Shown here: positions 14,180 through 23,118 of the stretch, piece after piece
How the letters are laid out: every line of letters starts with the position of its first letter
How positions within the stretch are numbered: position 1 is the stretch's first letter
The notes under the pieces: model-generated
What the model saw: the letters and a program-made list of their open reading frames with translations, nothing else
Database searches by the model: none
Told to the model about the DNA's origin: nothing
Origin: Amycolatopsis circi
GTDB lineage: Bacteria; Actinomycetota; Actinomycetes; Mycobacteriales; Pseudonocardiaceae
DNA length: 50,484 nucleotides
Reading direction: 5' to 3'
Assembly (NCBI RefSeq): GCF_003385235.1
Contig: NZ_PQIA01000063.1
Location: 1 to 50,484 of the forward strand
Translations under genes and position numbers: made by a program

Positions 14180-17052
14180 TCGCGGGTCCCCTCGATGACC
14201 GGCGGGACAGCGCCCTGGCTGTCCCGGTGCGGACCGGCCGGTACCACGACCCGGCCGGTGTTGAACCCGTCGACGCTGACGGTCGGGGCCGCGCCGCGGA
14301 GGTCGGCGGCCCGGTAGCGGACGGTCAGCGTCTGCGACTGGCCCGGCCACAACGTGATGTCGTTGTCGTCCCAGGTCGCGGCTGGCAGCTGCGACCCGTC
14401 GGTCGAGCGGCGCAGGTCCGCGCGCAGGAAGAAACTGACCGCGGACGTCTTCGACGGGTTGGCGACCGTGACTGTCGTCGCGGTGTCCGTGCCGTCCGGT
14501 CCACGCGACGGACGCGTCGAGGCGGTCACGTTGACCTGCGACTTCGGCAGATCGCGCAGTGCGGTGAGGTCGCTGTACTGGCTCATCGTCGCCTGCGGAT
14601 TCTGCAGCGTCTTCGCCCAGTCCACGACGTCCTTCTGCGTGGACATCCAGTAGACGTTGCGGTCCACGACCTTCCCGGCCTGCCGCACCTGCAGCTCCAC
14701 GAAATACACCTGCGCCTTCGCCGGTGCCTTCGTCTCCGCCGGGACCTTCGGCTTCAGCAATCCGGTCGCGACGCCTTGGCTGTCCAGCGAAACCGCCGGT
14801 GCGGTCTGGTCGTCGAGCACCTTGCCAGCAGTGTCGTACACCTTGGCCTGTACCGAAATTCCGTGCTGCCGCGCAGCGCCCAGGTTGGACAGCGCGACCG
14901 TGCCGGTGTCATAGGTGTACAACGCGTGCAGCGGTTTATTCGCCTTCTGCGCACCGAAATACGCGCCCGGCTGGTCGCCGTCGTTGTTGTACAGCGACCA
15001 CAGCAGCGTCGGCCAGCCCTTGTTCAGCTGCCAGTACACCACGCCGGTCGACGGGTTCTTCTTGTCGTTGGCGTGCGCGAGGAACGCTTCGAACTGGGAA
15101 CGGGTGTTCTCGTAGTTCGCGATCTGCGCGGACTCCACATAGGACTCCAGCGAATCCCATTTGCCGTACCGGCGGGCGATCGACTCGTCCAGGGTGTACA
15201 GCGTGCCGAACTTGTAGCCACCGTGCCCGGACTCGTAGTTCGCGTGGTACTGGTTGTACGCCGGGTCCTGCCACAGCTTCGCCTGCTCCTCCGGCGACAG
15301 GAACCGCCGGAGCGAATCCAGCGTCGGCACGGTGTGCCCGGCGCTCTGCTCGCTGGCGAAACCCCAGGCACCGCCCGCGTTCGTGCGGCTCGAGTCGGTC
15401 TTGTCGAAGGTCGACGAGTCGTACCAGTAGGTCGGCGGGACCCAGTCGTACGGGCCTTCCTTCTCCCCTGACGGGCCGAGCGTCTTGGTGCTCTTGTACT
15501 CCGCCGACGCGATCACCGGCACGTCCCAGTCGGCGGCCTTGAACGCGCTCAGCGTCTCGGTTTCCTGCCGCGGGATCGGCTCGTTGTCGCTCCAACCGTA
15601 GGTGATCACGCTGGGGTGGCTGCGTTCGGCCTGCGCGATCGAGTACGCGGAATCGTGCATGATCCGGTAGTCGCGGTCGGTCAGTTTCTCCGGATGTTCC
15701 GGCTGCCAGGCGTCGCAGCAAAGGAATCCGCCGAGCACCAGCAGTCCGGCGCGGTCGGCCTGCTCGTAGAAGTCCGCGGGCATGTCGTGGCCTTCGAGCC
15801 GGACGCCGGACAGGCCCAGGTTCTTGATCAGCGCGAGCTGATGTGCGATGTCGGCCTTGTCGTAGCGCAGGAACAGGTCCGGCGCGAAACCGCCGCCGCG
15901 GAACACGAAGTCGTGGCCGTTGACCGCGAACTTCCGCGCGCCGTCCGGCAGCGCCGGGGACTTGCCGATCAGCTTCGACGTCACCGTCCGGATCCCGAAC
16001 GTGTCCGATGACGACGTCGATACCACGCCGCCCTGCGAAACTGTCGTACCCAAGGTGTACAACGGCTGTGCACCCATCGAGTACGGCCACCACACTTGCG
16101 GCTTGACGATCTTCAACTGCGGGAACTTCGCGGGCGTGAACGTCACGGTTTGCTTGGCGTGCGCGGGAATCGTGACGTTCTGCTTGACCACGATCGGCGC
16201 GCCGCGGCCGGGCGGCGTGACAGTCGCGGTGACCTCGCCGGTCTGCGGCGTGCCCGCGTCATTGGTGACGTCGACCTTCGCGGTCAGCGAGGACGTCGAC
16301 AGATCCGCCGCGTTGTCCTGCACGACGTGCGCGTTGTCGCCGCTCAGCGCGTCCGACAACTGCAACGTGGGCGGATACTGCAGGCCGGTGTTGTTGTCCG
16401 GCACGATCTGCGCCCAGTCGGCCTGGTCGAGCGTGTACATCGAGTTCGGGTCGTTCGGGTACATCTTGACCGCGAGCGTGTTCCTGCCCGGCCGCAGGAG
16501 CTTCGTGACGTCGAAGGTGTGGCCCGCGTACGCGCCGCTCACCACGTCCTTGCCCGCGACGAGCGTGCCGTTCACCCACACGTCGCCCTCGCCGACGACG
16601 CCCGGGATGGTCAGCTTCGCATTCTTGCCCGGCCGGAAACCGGGGTCGAAATCGGTGCGGAACCACCACGGGTCCATGAACTGCTTCGTGGTGACCGGCC
16701 CGCGCTTCGTCTGGTAGCCGAAGCATTTGCGCATGTTGTCCGAATAGAAGACGTTGGCGCACTTGCCGTTTTGCACCAGCGCGTTGATCTCGGTGCCCGG
16801 TGCGCCTGCGTCGTCCGGCTTCACCTTCAGCCAGCCGCGCGTCGGGTAACCGGGCTTCGACACCGCTGTGCCGCCGTCCTTGACCTGCGCGGTCGTCAGC
16901 ACCTGCCAGCCGCCGAGGCCGATCGTCGACGGCCCTTGCGGACGAGACGCCGCCGTTTCCGGCTGCTGCGCGGAAGCGGTGGTCGACACCGCGGTGACCA
17001 CACCGGGAACGAGGACGAGCGCGGTGATCCCGGCGATCAGCGGTTTCCTCAC
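14176..17052 (-). CDS. csxA: Secreted exo-beta-D-glucosaminidase (GH2, CsxA type)
   Basis: A 958-residue exported glycoside hydrolase of family 2. It resembles the Amycolatopsis CsxA enzymes that release glucosamine from the non-reducing end of chitosan oligomers. A Sec signal peptide ends near ASA-QQ (about 29). A GH2 N-terminal sugar-binding domain follows (DPWWFRTDFDPGF), then immunoglobulin-like domains and the TIM barrel. WSDNEP holds the acid/base region, and FASEQSAG carries the probable nucleophilic glutamate. YWQLNKGWPTLLWSLY is a typical barrel end. It appears shorter than characterised CsxA, with no evident C-terminal CBM35. It starts with GTG at 17052, overlapping the permease stop, and is coupled to the ROK kinase downstream. 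Confidence 0.92.
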   Translation of the reverse strand: MRKPLIAGITALVLVPGVVTAVSTTASAQQPETAASRPQGPSTIGLGGWQVLTTAQVKDGGTAVSKPGYPTRGWLKVKPDDAGAPGTEINALVQNGKCANVFYSDNMRKCFGYQTKRGPVTTKQFMDPWWFRTDFDPGFRPGKNAKLTIPGVVGEGDVWVNGTLVAGKDVVSGAYAGHTFDVTKLLRPGRNTLAVKMYPNDPNSMYTLDQADWAQIVPDNNTGLQYPPTLQLSDALSGDNAHVVQDNAADLSTSSLTAKVDVTNDAGTPQTGEVTATVTPPGRGAPIVVKQNVTIPAHAKQTVTFTPAKFPQLKIVKPQVWWPYSMGAQPLYTLGTTVSQGGVVSTSSSDTFGIRTVTSKLIGKSPALPDGARKFAVNGHDFVFRGGGFAPDLFLRYDKADIAHQLALIKNLGLSGVRLEGHDMPADFYEQADRAGLLVLGGFLCCDAWQPEHPEKLTDRDYRIMHDSAYSIAQAERSHPSVITYGWSDNEPIPRQETETLSAFKAADWDVPVIASAEYKSTKTLGPSGEKEGPYDWVPPTYWYDSSTFDKTDSSRTNAGGAWGFASEQSAGHTVPTLDSLRRFLSPEEQAKLWQDPAYNQYHANYESGHGGYKFGTLYTLDESIARRYGKWDSLESYVESAQIANYENTRSQFEAFLAHANDKKNPSTGVVYWQLNKGWPTLLWSLYNNDGDQPGAYFGAQKANKPLHALYTYDTGTVALSNLGAARQHGISVQAKVYDTAGKVLDDQTAPAVSLDSQGVATGLLKPKVPAETKAPAKAQVYFVELQVRQAGKVVDRNVYWMSTQKDVVDWAKTLQNPQATMSQYSDLTALRDLPKSQVNVTASTRPSRGPDGTDTATTVTVANPSKTSAVSFFLRADLRRSTDGSQLPAATWDDNDITLWPGQSQTLTVRYRAADLRGAAPTVSVDGFNTGRVVVPAGPHRDSQGAVPPVIEGTRE

Positions 17053-18485
17053 GACTCCACCCCCGAGACCGGCTGGGCCGCGAACGCTTCGCGGATTTCC
17101 TTGGGACCGAACGGCCACACCTTTTCCTTCGAGGCGTAGATCAGGAAGGCGACGACCCCGAGGGCGATCCAGCCGATCGAGAGCCAGATCGAAAGCCAGC
17201 TGGCCGATACGTACACATAAACCCAGCCGAGGCACGCGATGATCGTCGGCACCGGGTACAGCACCTGCCGGTAAGGCCGCTTGAGGTGCGGCTGACGGCG
17301 GCGCAGCACGACGATCGCCGCGACCTGCGCGAGCGACTGGATGATCACCAGCACGGTGACGGCCGCGTTGATCACGTCAGTCAAGGTGAACAGCGAACCG
17401 ATCGCGGTGATCGCACCCATCGCGAGCACGCCCGCGGTCGGGAGGTTCAGCTTCGGGTGCAGTTTGCCGAACACCGGCAGGAACACCTTGTCGCGCGCAG
17501 CCTCGAACGGCACTCGCGACCCGCCGAGCAGACCGGCGAACACCGAACCGACCGCGGCGATCACGATGAAGACGGTGACGATCTTGGCGGTGACCGAACC
17601 CCACGCCTGCTCCAGCACCGAGGACGCCACCGACGTCGCGTTCTTGATCGACTCCAGCGGCTGCGAGCCGAGCACGCCCACCTGGAGCAGGAAGTAGAGC
17701 GTCATGATGCCGAGGATGGAGAAGATGATCGAACGCGGGATCGTGCGGCCCGGGTTGCGGACCTCGCCGCCGAGGTACGCGCTCGTGTTGTAGCCGAGGT
17801 AGTCGTAGACGGCGATGACCAGGCCCGCGCCGAGGCCGGACCAGAACGAGCCGCCCCAGTTGAAGGCTCCCGGGGTGAAGTCGAACGCCTGGTGCGCGTC
17901 GAAGTGCGTGAAGGCCGCGATGATCACCGCGAGAACGGCGAACAGCATGATCAGGAACAGCGCCGTGGTGAGCTTGCTGATCTGGCCGATCCGGCGGAAC
18001 AGCGCGAGCACGATCAGCACGACGAGGCCGATGCCGATGACCTTGCCCAGCGGGGTGACGCCGCCCGCGTCGGTCACGCCCGGCACCAGATAGCCCAGGT
18101 ACTGGACCAGCCCGATGATGCCGGTGGACATGATGAGCGGGATGAAGAGCACCGCGCTCCAGGCGAAGAGGAACGGCATCAGCCGGCCCGAGCGGTACTG
18201 GAACGCTTCGCGCAGGTAGATGTAGGTGCCGCCGGCCCCGGGCAGCGGGGCGCCCAGCTCGGCCCACACCAGCCCGTCGGCGAGCGCGATGATCGCGCCG
18301 ATGATCCAGCCGAACATCGCCTGCGGGCCGCCCATGGTCGCGACCATCGCGGGAATGGTGACGAACGGGCCGATCCCGCACATCTGCGTCATGTTGATCG
18401 CGGTCGCCTGCAGCGGCCCGATCCGGCGTTCGAGACCGTTCCCCGGAAGGGTCGCGGAGTCCCCCGGGCGGGTGGGTGAGCTCAC
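17049..18485 (-). CDS. APC-superfamily permease
   Basis: A 478-residue membrane transporter with about 12 helices of the amino acid-polyamine-organocation superfamily. The first helix has the unwound substrate-binding stretch MCGIGPFVTIPAMV. GGTYIYLREAF and YDYLGYNTSAYLGGEVRNPGRTIPRS are family hallmarks. It heads the operon: its stop overlaps the csxA GTG by 4 bases. APC permeases normally carry amino acids, so pairing with a chitosanolytic enzyme suggests uptake of an amino sugar or a glucosamine-derived product; this is unproven. A palindrome at 18515-18531 lies just upstream of the ATG. Confidence 0.88.
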   Translation of the reverse strand: MSSPTRPGDSATLPGNGLERRIGPLQATAINMTQMCGIGPFVTIPAMVATMGGPQAMFGWIIGAIIALADGLVWAELGAPLPGAGGTYIYLREAFQYRSGRLMPFLFAWSAVLFIPLIMSTGIIGLVQYLGYLVPGVTDAGGVTPLGKVIGIGLVVLIVLALFRRIGQISKLTTALFLIMLFAVLAVIIAAFTHFDAHQAFDFTPGAFNWGGSFWSGLGAGLVIAVYDYLGYNTSAYLGGEVRNPGRTIPRSIIFSILGIMTLYFLLQVGVLGSQPLESIKNATSVASSVLEQAWGSVTAKIVTVFIVIAAVGSVFAGLLGGSRVPFEAARDKVFLPVFGKLHPKLNLPTAGVLAMGAITAIGSLFTLTDVINAAVTVLVIIQSLAQVAAIVVLRRRQPHLKRPYRQVLYPVPTIIACLGWVYVYVSASWLSIWLSIGWIALGVVAFLIYASKEKVWPFGPKEIREAFAAQPVSGVES

Positions 18486-18514
18486 GTCGTGCCTCCATCC
18501 AATAGTTAGTAAAG

Positions 18515-18531
18515 CTTCTTAACATAAGAAG
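18515..18531 (-). promoter_or_regulatory. Palindrome CTTCTTA-ACA-TAAGAAG, probable operator of the permease-csxA-kinase operon
   Basis: Perfect 7-base arms around ACA, 30-46 bases upstream of the permease start codon and in an AT-rich patch (18500-18531) unlike the rest of the window. An overlapping GTTA...TAAC repeat (18505-18523) adds symmetry. The regulator is not encoded nearby. Confidence 0.55.
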
Positions 18532-18666
18532 AACGGGGTGCGGAAGGGCTGCGTCCGGAAAGTTGCCGAAACCGGTGCGGGAGTGGGAGAAGGGGACGGT
18601 GGGGCGCGGGTCCGGCGGACCGGGCATCTCCCGGCGCGGGCGGGCGTTCCCGCCGGACGGCACCAC

Positions 18667-18703
18667 CAATGCCAGGGACTCAGGCCGTGCGGCCTCGGCA
18701 TTG
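18667..18703. repeat. Nested inverted repeat in the intergenic region
   Basis: Outer arms CAATGCC (18667-18673) and GGCATTG (18697-18703) enclose inner arms AGGCC (18682-18686) and GGCCT (18691-18695). It may be a transcript hairpin or a relic of a mobile repeat; nothing assigns a role. Confidence 0.4.
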
Positions 18704-18770
18704 CCCACCGTCCACAAGGACGCCAACCTCGCCGAAACGCCCGCCCCATGCCTCGTGGCCGCTTGCTCGT

Positions 18771-18825
18771 GTCCGTGAGGGGAACCCTGAGGGACTCAGA
18801 GTCCCTCAGGGTTCCCCTCACGGAC
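18771..18825. repeat. 55-bp perfect palindrome (REP-like element, copy 2)
   Basis: Two 27-base arms around a single central A (18798). Each arm reads GTCCGTGAGGGGAACCCTGA followed by GGGACTC or its complement. The core sequence recurs in degenerate form at 22-70. Its length and perfection suggest a dispersed palindromic repeat rather than a simple terminator. Confidence 0.85.
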
Positions 18826-18969
18826 AGCCGGATCCCGCAGCGCCGCCTTGAGTCCCCGGCATGAGATGGCGCCACGGACCGGGAGGCACCGCCGAAAACC
18901 GGCTGACGGGCGGCCCGCCCGGCTGCGAGACTGCTTCCCATCGTCCACCTGGCCGGGAGCCTTCGCCTG

Positions 18970-19506
18970 ATGTCCCAACCGATCTTGCGCACCGAGCGCC
19001 TCCGGCTGGCCCCGTTGTCCGCCGGACATCTCGAGCACCTGGTCGAACTCTCCGCCGACCCGGAGGTCATGCGTTATCTGGCCGGGGTGCTGACCCGGGA
19101 GCAGGCGGCGGACGAGCTTCGGCGGACCCTCGCGTACGCCGGTGGCGGGATCGGTTGCTGGGCTGGCTTCGTCGATGCCGCTTTCGCCGGTTTCTGGTCC
19201 CTGCGCCCCGGCGACGCACCGGGAGAGGCCGAATTGGGATACCGGATGCTTCGCGGCTTTTGGCGCAAGGGACTCGGCAAGGAGGGCGCGCGGGAAATGC
19301 TCCGGCACGGGTTCCGCGACGTCGGCCTCGACCGCATCTACGCGAGGACGGCAGCCCGCAACACAGTCTCCCAGGCGACGATGGCTTCCATCGGGCTCAA
19401 GCACGTGCGGGACTTCATCGCCGATCCTGAGTACTTCGCCCCGGGAGACGACCTGCACGCGGTTGAGTACGCCGTCGGCCGCGAAGAGTGGCTGGCGAAG
19501 AGTTAG
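18970..19506 (+). CDS. GNAT-family N-acetyltransferase (RimJ/RimL-like), intact copy
   Basis: A 178-residue acetyltransferase of the RimJ/RimL subfamily. It has the N-terminal ILRTERLRLAPLS strand, EAELGYRMLRGFWRKGLGKEGAREML (strand 4, acetyl-CoA pyrophosphate loop with a variant of Q/RxxGxG/A) and the TAARNTVSQATMASIGLKHV block typical of the group. It probably acetylates a small molecule or a protein N-terminus; the substrate is unknown. A tandem copy with a damaged 5' end follows 4 bases after the stop. Confidence 0.85.
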   Translation: MSQPILRTERLRLAPLSAGHLEHLVELSADPEVMRYLAGVLTREQAADELRRTLAYAGGGIGCWAGFVDAAFAGFWSLRPGDAPGEAELGYRMLRGFWRKGLGKEGAREMLRHGFRDVGLDRIYARTAARNTVSQATMASIGLKHVRDFIADPEYFAPGDDLHAVEYAVGREEWLAKS

Positions 19507-19510
19507 CGTG

Positions 19511-20044
19511 ATGTCCCAACCGATCTGAGCGCCTCCGGCTGGTCCCGTTGTCCGCGGACAGCTCGAGCACGAGGTCGAACTTTCCGCCGACCCGGAAGTG
19601 ATGCGTTACCTGGGCGGCGTGCGCACCCGGGAGCAGTCGGCTGAAGCGCTTCGGAAGCTGCTCGCGAACACCGCTCCGGGCATCGGCTGCTGGGCCGGGT
19701 TCGTCGAAGCCGGTTTCGCCGGTTACTGGGCCCTGCGCCCCGGCGACGCACCGGGAGAGGCCGAATTGGGGTACCGGCTGCTTCGCCGGTACTGGCGCAA
19801 AGGACTCGCTAAGGAAGGCTCGCTCGAACTGCTCCGGCACGGGTTCCGCGAGGTCGGCCTCGACCGCATCTTCGCCGGGACTGTAGCGGGCAACAAAGCC
19901 TCCCAGGCGACGATGGCCTCCATCGGGCTCCGGCACATCCGCGACTTCATCGCCGACGACAACCCCGACTACTTCGCGCCCGGCGACGACCGCCACGCCG
20001 TCGAGTACGCCGTCGGCCGCGAGGAGTGGCTAGCCCGAAACTAG
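19511..20044 (+). pseudogene. Tandem duplicate of the GNAT gene with a decayed N-terminus
   Basis: The DNA from 19511 repeats the upstream gene, beginning with the same ATGTCCCAACCGATCT. An 8-base deletion then creates TGA at 19526-19528, and a further 1-base deletion about 25 bases later restores the frame. From GQLEHEVELSADPEVMRYL on, the copy is intact and ends with the same REEWLARN-type tail. A GTG at 19598 could restart a 148-residue protein without the first strand of the fold, so activity is doubtful. Confidence 0.8.
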
Positions 20045-20146
20045 CGGAAACACGTTCACTCCGGCGCGCCGCGGAGGCGGATGGCAGTCCGCCCCGGCGA
20101 CCCCATATCGTTGCGCGGGCAGCCGTCCGGAGGTGGAACCCGAACC

Positions 20147-21226
20147 GTGCCCGACTACTACGCGGTACTCGGCGTGGGGAAAACCGCGTCCCCCACGGAG
20201 ATCAAGGCCGCCTACCGTCGGCTGGCCAAGACGCTGCACCCGGACGCGGGCGGCACGGTCGGCACCTTCCAGCTGTTGCGCGAGGCCTACGACACCCTCG
20301 CCGACCCCAACGAACGCGCTCGTTACGACGCCGGCGTTCCTGCTGCTTCGGTGCCCAAACCCCGGCCGCGACGGCGATTCGGCGAGCAGCCCGGCTACTG
20401 CCCGGAAGCGCCGGACATCGATCCGGAAAGCCTGGAGTGGTGGTCGTTCGCCGCGGCGGACCCGCGGATGCGGCACGGGCGGCGGCGCGGGCCAGGGCAT
20501 ACGCCGGTCGTCGCGGCGATCGCCGGCGCGGTGTTCGTGTTGTTGCCGCTGCTCGCCGGGGTCGACTTCACGCCGCCGGTGCTGATCGTCTGGCTCGCGC
20601 TCACCTCGGGCACCGCGCTGCTCGTGCACCGGCTCGCCCGCGGCTTCCTGTCCGCCCGCCGCGCCCGGCACGAGTTCGCCGAGGAATTCGGCGGCAGCGC
20701 GGTGTTCGGCTCCCCCGGCGCCGAGTCCGACGAGCTGGCCGAACGGCTCACCGCCGACCTGCTGGAGCGGTACCTGACCCGGTTGCCCGGCGCGCGCATC
20801 TTCCATGGTCTCGCGTGGCCCGGTTCGGTGTTCGCCGACGTCGACCACGCGGTGCTGTGCGGGAAACGCCTGGTGCTGGTCGAGTCGAAGCTGTGGCTGC
20901 CCGGGCATTACGAGACCGCCGAGGACGGCCGGCTGCTGCGCAACGGGCGCCCGTTCCGCGGCGGCGGCACCCGGCTGGAAGAAAGCCTCGACCGCTACCG
21001 CGAACTGCTGCCCGGCGTCGCGCTGCGCGGCGCGATGATCGTGTACCCCAGCCGCGACGGCGAGGTCACCACCGCCGAACCGGACGGCGAACCCGGTCCG
21101 CCGATGACGCCGGAGCAGTTCCTGCACGAGATCGGCGGCTGGCTGTCCGCCGAACCGTCCACTGTGGACCACAACGCGCTGCGCACGGTGCGCGCGCAGG
21201 TCACCGGGTCCGGCCGGGCGGCCTGA
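20147..21226 (+). CDS. J-domain protein with transmembrane helices and NERD-like nuclease-related domain
   Basis: A 359-residue protein. Residues 1-70 are a DnaJ J-domain (DYYAVLGVGKTASPTEIKAA, with HPD at 31-33), the part that stimulates Hsp70 ATPase. Two adjacent hydrophobic helices follow (about 125-165), then a cytosolic domain with GSVFADVDHAVLCGKRLVLVESKLW, which resembles the NERD (nuclease-related) fold: an acidic residue, then E-x-K. I chose GTG 20147 because it puts the J-domain at the N-terminus; the upstream ATG adds promoter-like residues. The combination suggests a membrane-anchored Hsp70 co-chaperone with a nuclease-like domain; no known system is evident. Confidence 0.75.
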   Translation: MPDYYAVLGVGKTASPTEIKAAYRRLAKTLHPDAGGTVGTFQLLREAYDTLADPNERARYDAGVPAASVPKPRPRRRFGEQPGYCPEAPDIDPESLEWWSFAAADPRMRHGRRRGPGHTPVVAAIAGAVFVLLPLLAGVDFTPPVLIVWLALTSGTALLVHRLARGFLSARRARHEFAEEFGGSAVFGSPGAESDELAERLTADLLERYLTRLPGARIFHGLAWPGSVFADVDHAVLCGKRLVLVESKLWLPGHYETAEDGRLLRNGRPFRGGGTRLEESLDRYRELLPGVALRGAMIVYPSRDGEVTTAEPDGEPGPPMTPEQFLHEIGGWLSAEPSTVDHNALRTVRAQVTGSGRAA

Positions 21227-21265
21227 CTCACCGGGGACATATCCGGCGCGTGTCACTCTGAGTAC

Positions 21266-21937
21266 ATGACAACCGTGTCCGCGGACCGCCGCCCCGCCGT
21301 GTTCGCGCTCGCCGGGATCACCGCGCTCGCTCTCGGCGCCGTGCTGATGCTGCTGTTGCAGGTGGTGCCGCCGACCGACGAGATCAGCGCGACCTGGCGG
21401 ACCATCAGCGAATACGGGCTGTCGGACCACAAGTGGGTGTTCGATCTGGCTGTCGTGCTGGTCGCGGCCGGTTCGGCGGTCACGCTCGCGGTGCTGCGGC
21501 TGCAGGGACGGCTGCCGGTGCTCGCGGCGGTGTTCGGAGCGTTCTGGACAGGCGGTTTGCTGGTGATCGTCGCGTTCCCGAAGACCGACTGGGCCAACGC
21601 AGCGGCTTCCGGAGCGGGCGGCACGCTGCACCGGATCGCCAGTGTCGTCGCCTTCGTCTGCCTCCCGCTCGCAGTGCTCATCTCGGCGCGCACGGCCTTT
21701 CCGGACGCACCGCGCCGCCGGTTCCTCGCCCGCGCGCTCGCCGTGGCGTCGCTCGCGTGGTTCGCGGTGATCCTCGGCGCGGTCGCTGTCGCCACGCTGA
21801 CTGACCAACGCTGGTGGCTGCTCATTCCGCTCGGCCTTGTCGAACGCGGGATGGCGCTCACCGAACTTGTCGCGCTGGCCGCACTAGCCGCTCCCGCACG
21901 GCAAGCGGCCCCCGTCCCCGAGCCAGCCGGACGATGA
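21266..21937 (+). CDS. DUF998 family membrane protein
   Basis: A 223-residue polytopic membrane protein with six or so helices. DEISATWRTISEYGLSDHKW and VAFPKTDWANAAASGAGGTLHRIAS are the loop motifs of the DUF998 family. The function of this family is unestablished. Its 3' end overlaps the convergent GT87 gene by 80 bases (21858-21937), unusually long for this genome. The coding character of both is good up to the ends, so I keep both. Confidence 0.78.
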   Translation: MTTVSADRRPAVFALAGITALALGAVLMLLLQVVPPTDEISATWRTISEYGLSDHKWVFDLAVVLVAAGSAVTLAVLRLQGRLPVLAAVFGAFWTGGLLVIVAFPKTDWANAAASGAGGTLHRIASVVAFVCLPLAVLISARTAFPDAPRRRFLARALAVASLAWFAVILGAVAVATLTDQRWWLLIPLGLVERGMALTELVALAALAAPARQAAPVPEPAGR

Positions 21938-23015
21938 GCACCGCGCCTACGGCCAACGCGCTCAGCACATAGGCGTTGCCGAGCACCGTCTCCACCGGAT
22001 TCCACGACAGTTCTCGGTGCCCGCCCTCGGGAACCACGGCCAGCGCGACTCCGCTGAAAACCGCTCCGGCGCAGATCAACGCGACCCGTCTGCCGGAAAG
22101 GAGACCGACCAGCGGCACTGCCCAAATCCAGTGGTGCGTCCACGAAAGCGGGCTTACCAGTAGCCCGCACCCAGCCGTCACGAGGAGCGCGGCTCGCGGG
22201 TCGCCGCGCCGGTGGAAGTCGCGGACCAGCAGCGCACCCGCCAGCAGGCACAGCGCGGCCGCCGCCGCGTACCAGCCGAGCGAGGTCGCGCCGAACCTCG
22301 CGAACATCCCGTGCAGGGACTGGTCGAGCACCCAGTCGACGGCTCCGGCGTTGCGGTTGTCCAGCATGGCCGAGGTCCAGTACCGGATCGAGTCCCCCGG
22401 CAGGATCAGCGCCCCGGCCGCGCTCGCCCCGAGGAAGGTCGCCAGCGCGCGCCACGCGTCGGCGCGGCGGCCGGTCAGGAACAGGTACGGGACGAAAATC
22501 AGCGGGGTCAGCTTCACCGCCGCGGCCAGTCCGATCAGCATCCCGCCGGATCTGCGGTCGCGGACCGGCAGCGCGTCCAGCACCACCAGGGCCATCAGCA
22601 CGCCGTTGATCTGGCCCAGCGAAATCATCCGCCATACGGGTTCCAGCACCGGCAGGAGACAGAGCGTCAGGAGTGGGCGCTCGCGGGCGAAGCGACGCGA
22701 CACCGACCAGAGCGCGAGCACCGAGCCGACCGCGAGCAGCAACCACGCGAAGTGCGCCGGAAGCGCGGCCAGCGGCAGGAACAGCAACGCCGCGCTCGGC
22801 GGGTACGTGAAAGGCAGTTCCAGCGCGGACTTCGGGTCGAGCGCCAGCAAGGGCTCGTAGAGCGGCTGTCCGCGCAGCACGGCCAGCGCACCGGCGCGGT
22901 ACACGGCACTGTCCACCCCGAGCGGTGCGCCGCCGACCCAGCGGACGACGGCAATCCCGGTCAGCGCGGCGATCGCCGCCGCCAGCCCCAGGACAATCTT
23001 TTTCTCTTGGCGCAC
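21858..23015 (-). CDS. GT87-family (DUF2029) polyprenol-phosphate mannosyltransferase-like membrane protein
   Basis: A 385-residue integral membrane glycosyltransferase of the GT-C fold, like mycobacterial alpha-1,2-mannosyltransferases that decorate lipomannan. Features are the first-loop acidic motif GVDSAVYRAGALAVLRGQPLY, FTYPPSAALLFLPLA, SLGQINGVLMALVVLDAL and a late SPLSWTHHWIW segment. It is expected to use polyprenyl-phosphate-mannose at the outer face of the membrane. The ATG at 23015 is followed by a basic MRQEKK. Overlap with the DUF998 3' end is the only oddity. Confidence 0.82.
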   Translation of the reverse strand: MRQEKKIVLGLAAAIAALTGIAVVRWVGGAPLGVDSAVYRAGALAVLRGQPLYEPLLALDPKSALELPFTYPPSAALLFLPLAALPAHFAWLLLAVGSVLALWSVSRRFARERPLLTLCLLPVLEPVWRMISLGQINGVLMALVVLDALPVRDRRSGGMLIGLAAAVKLTPLIFVPYLFLTGRRADAWRALATFLGASAAGALILPGDSIRYWTSAMLDNRNAGAVDWVLDQSLHGMFARFGATSLGWYAAAAALCLLAGALLVRDFHRRGDPRAALLVTAGCGLLVSPLSWTHHWIWAVPLVGLLSGRRVALICAGAVFSGVALAVVPEGGHRELSWNPVETVLGNAYVLSALAVGAVLIVRLARGRGPLAVRERLVRPARQVR

Positions 23016-23118
23016 CAGGGAAAACTAGGGAGACCGGCGCCTCGGAATCGTCGGTCCGCGGAGCGGTCTTCGCCTGCTCCCCCGGTAGCGTGCCCGCGCG
23101 GCGGGTGCTACCGGCGTA

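Larger units (their letters stand above)
18486..18969. other. Gene-free interval with three inverted repeats
   Basis: It holds the operator-like palindrome at 18515-18531, a nested hairpin at 18667-18703 and the 55-bp perfect palindrome at 18771-18825. Frames through it on both strands are arginine- and proline-rich and lack family features. The first GNAT gene starts at 18970. Confidence 0.7.

Noticed and set aside
14173..15471. Long plus-strand frames across the csxA gene
   Set aside because: They lie antisense to GH2 sequence with clear catalytic motifs and encode arginine- and valine-rich text without family features.
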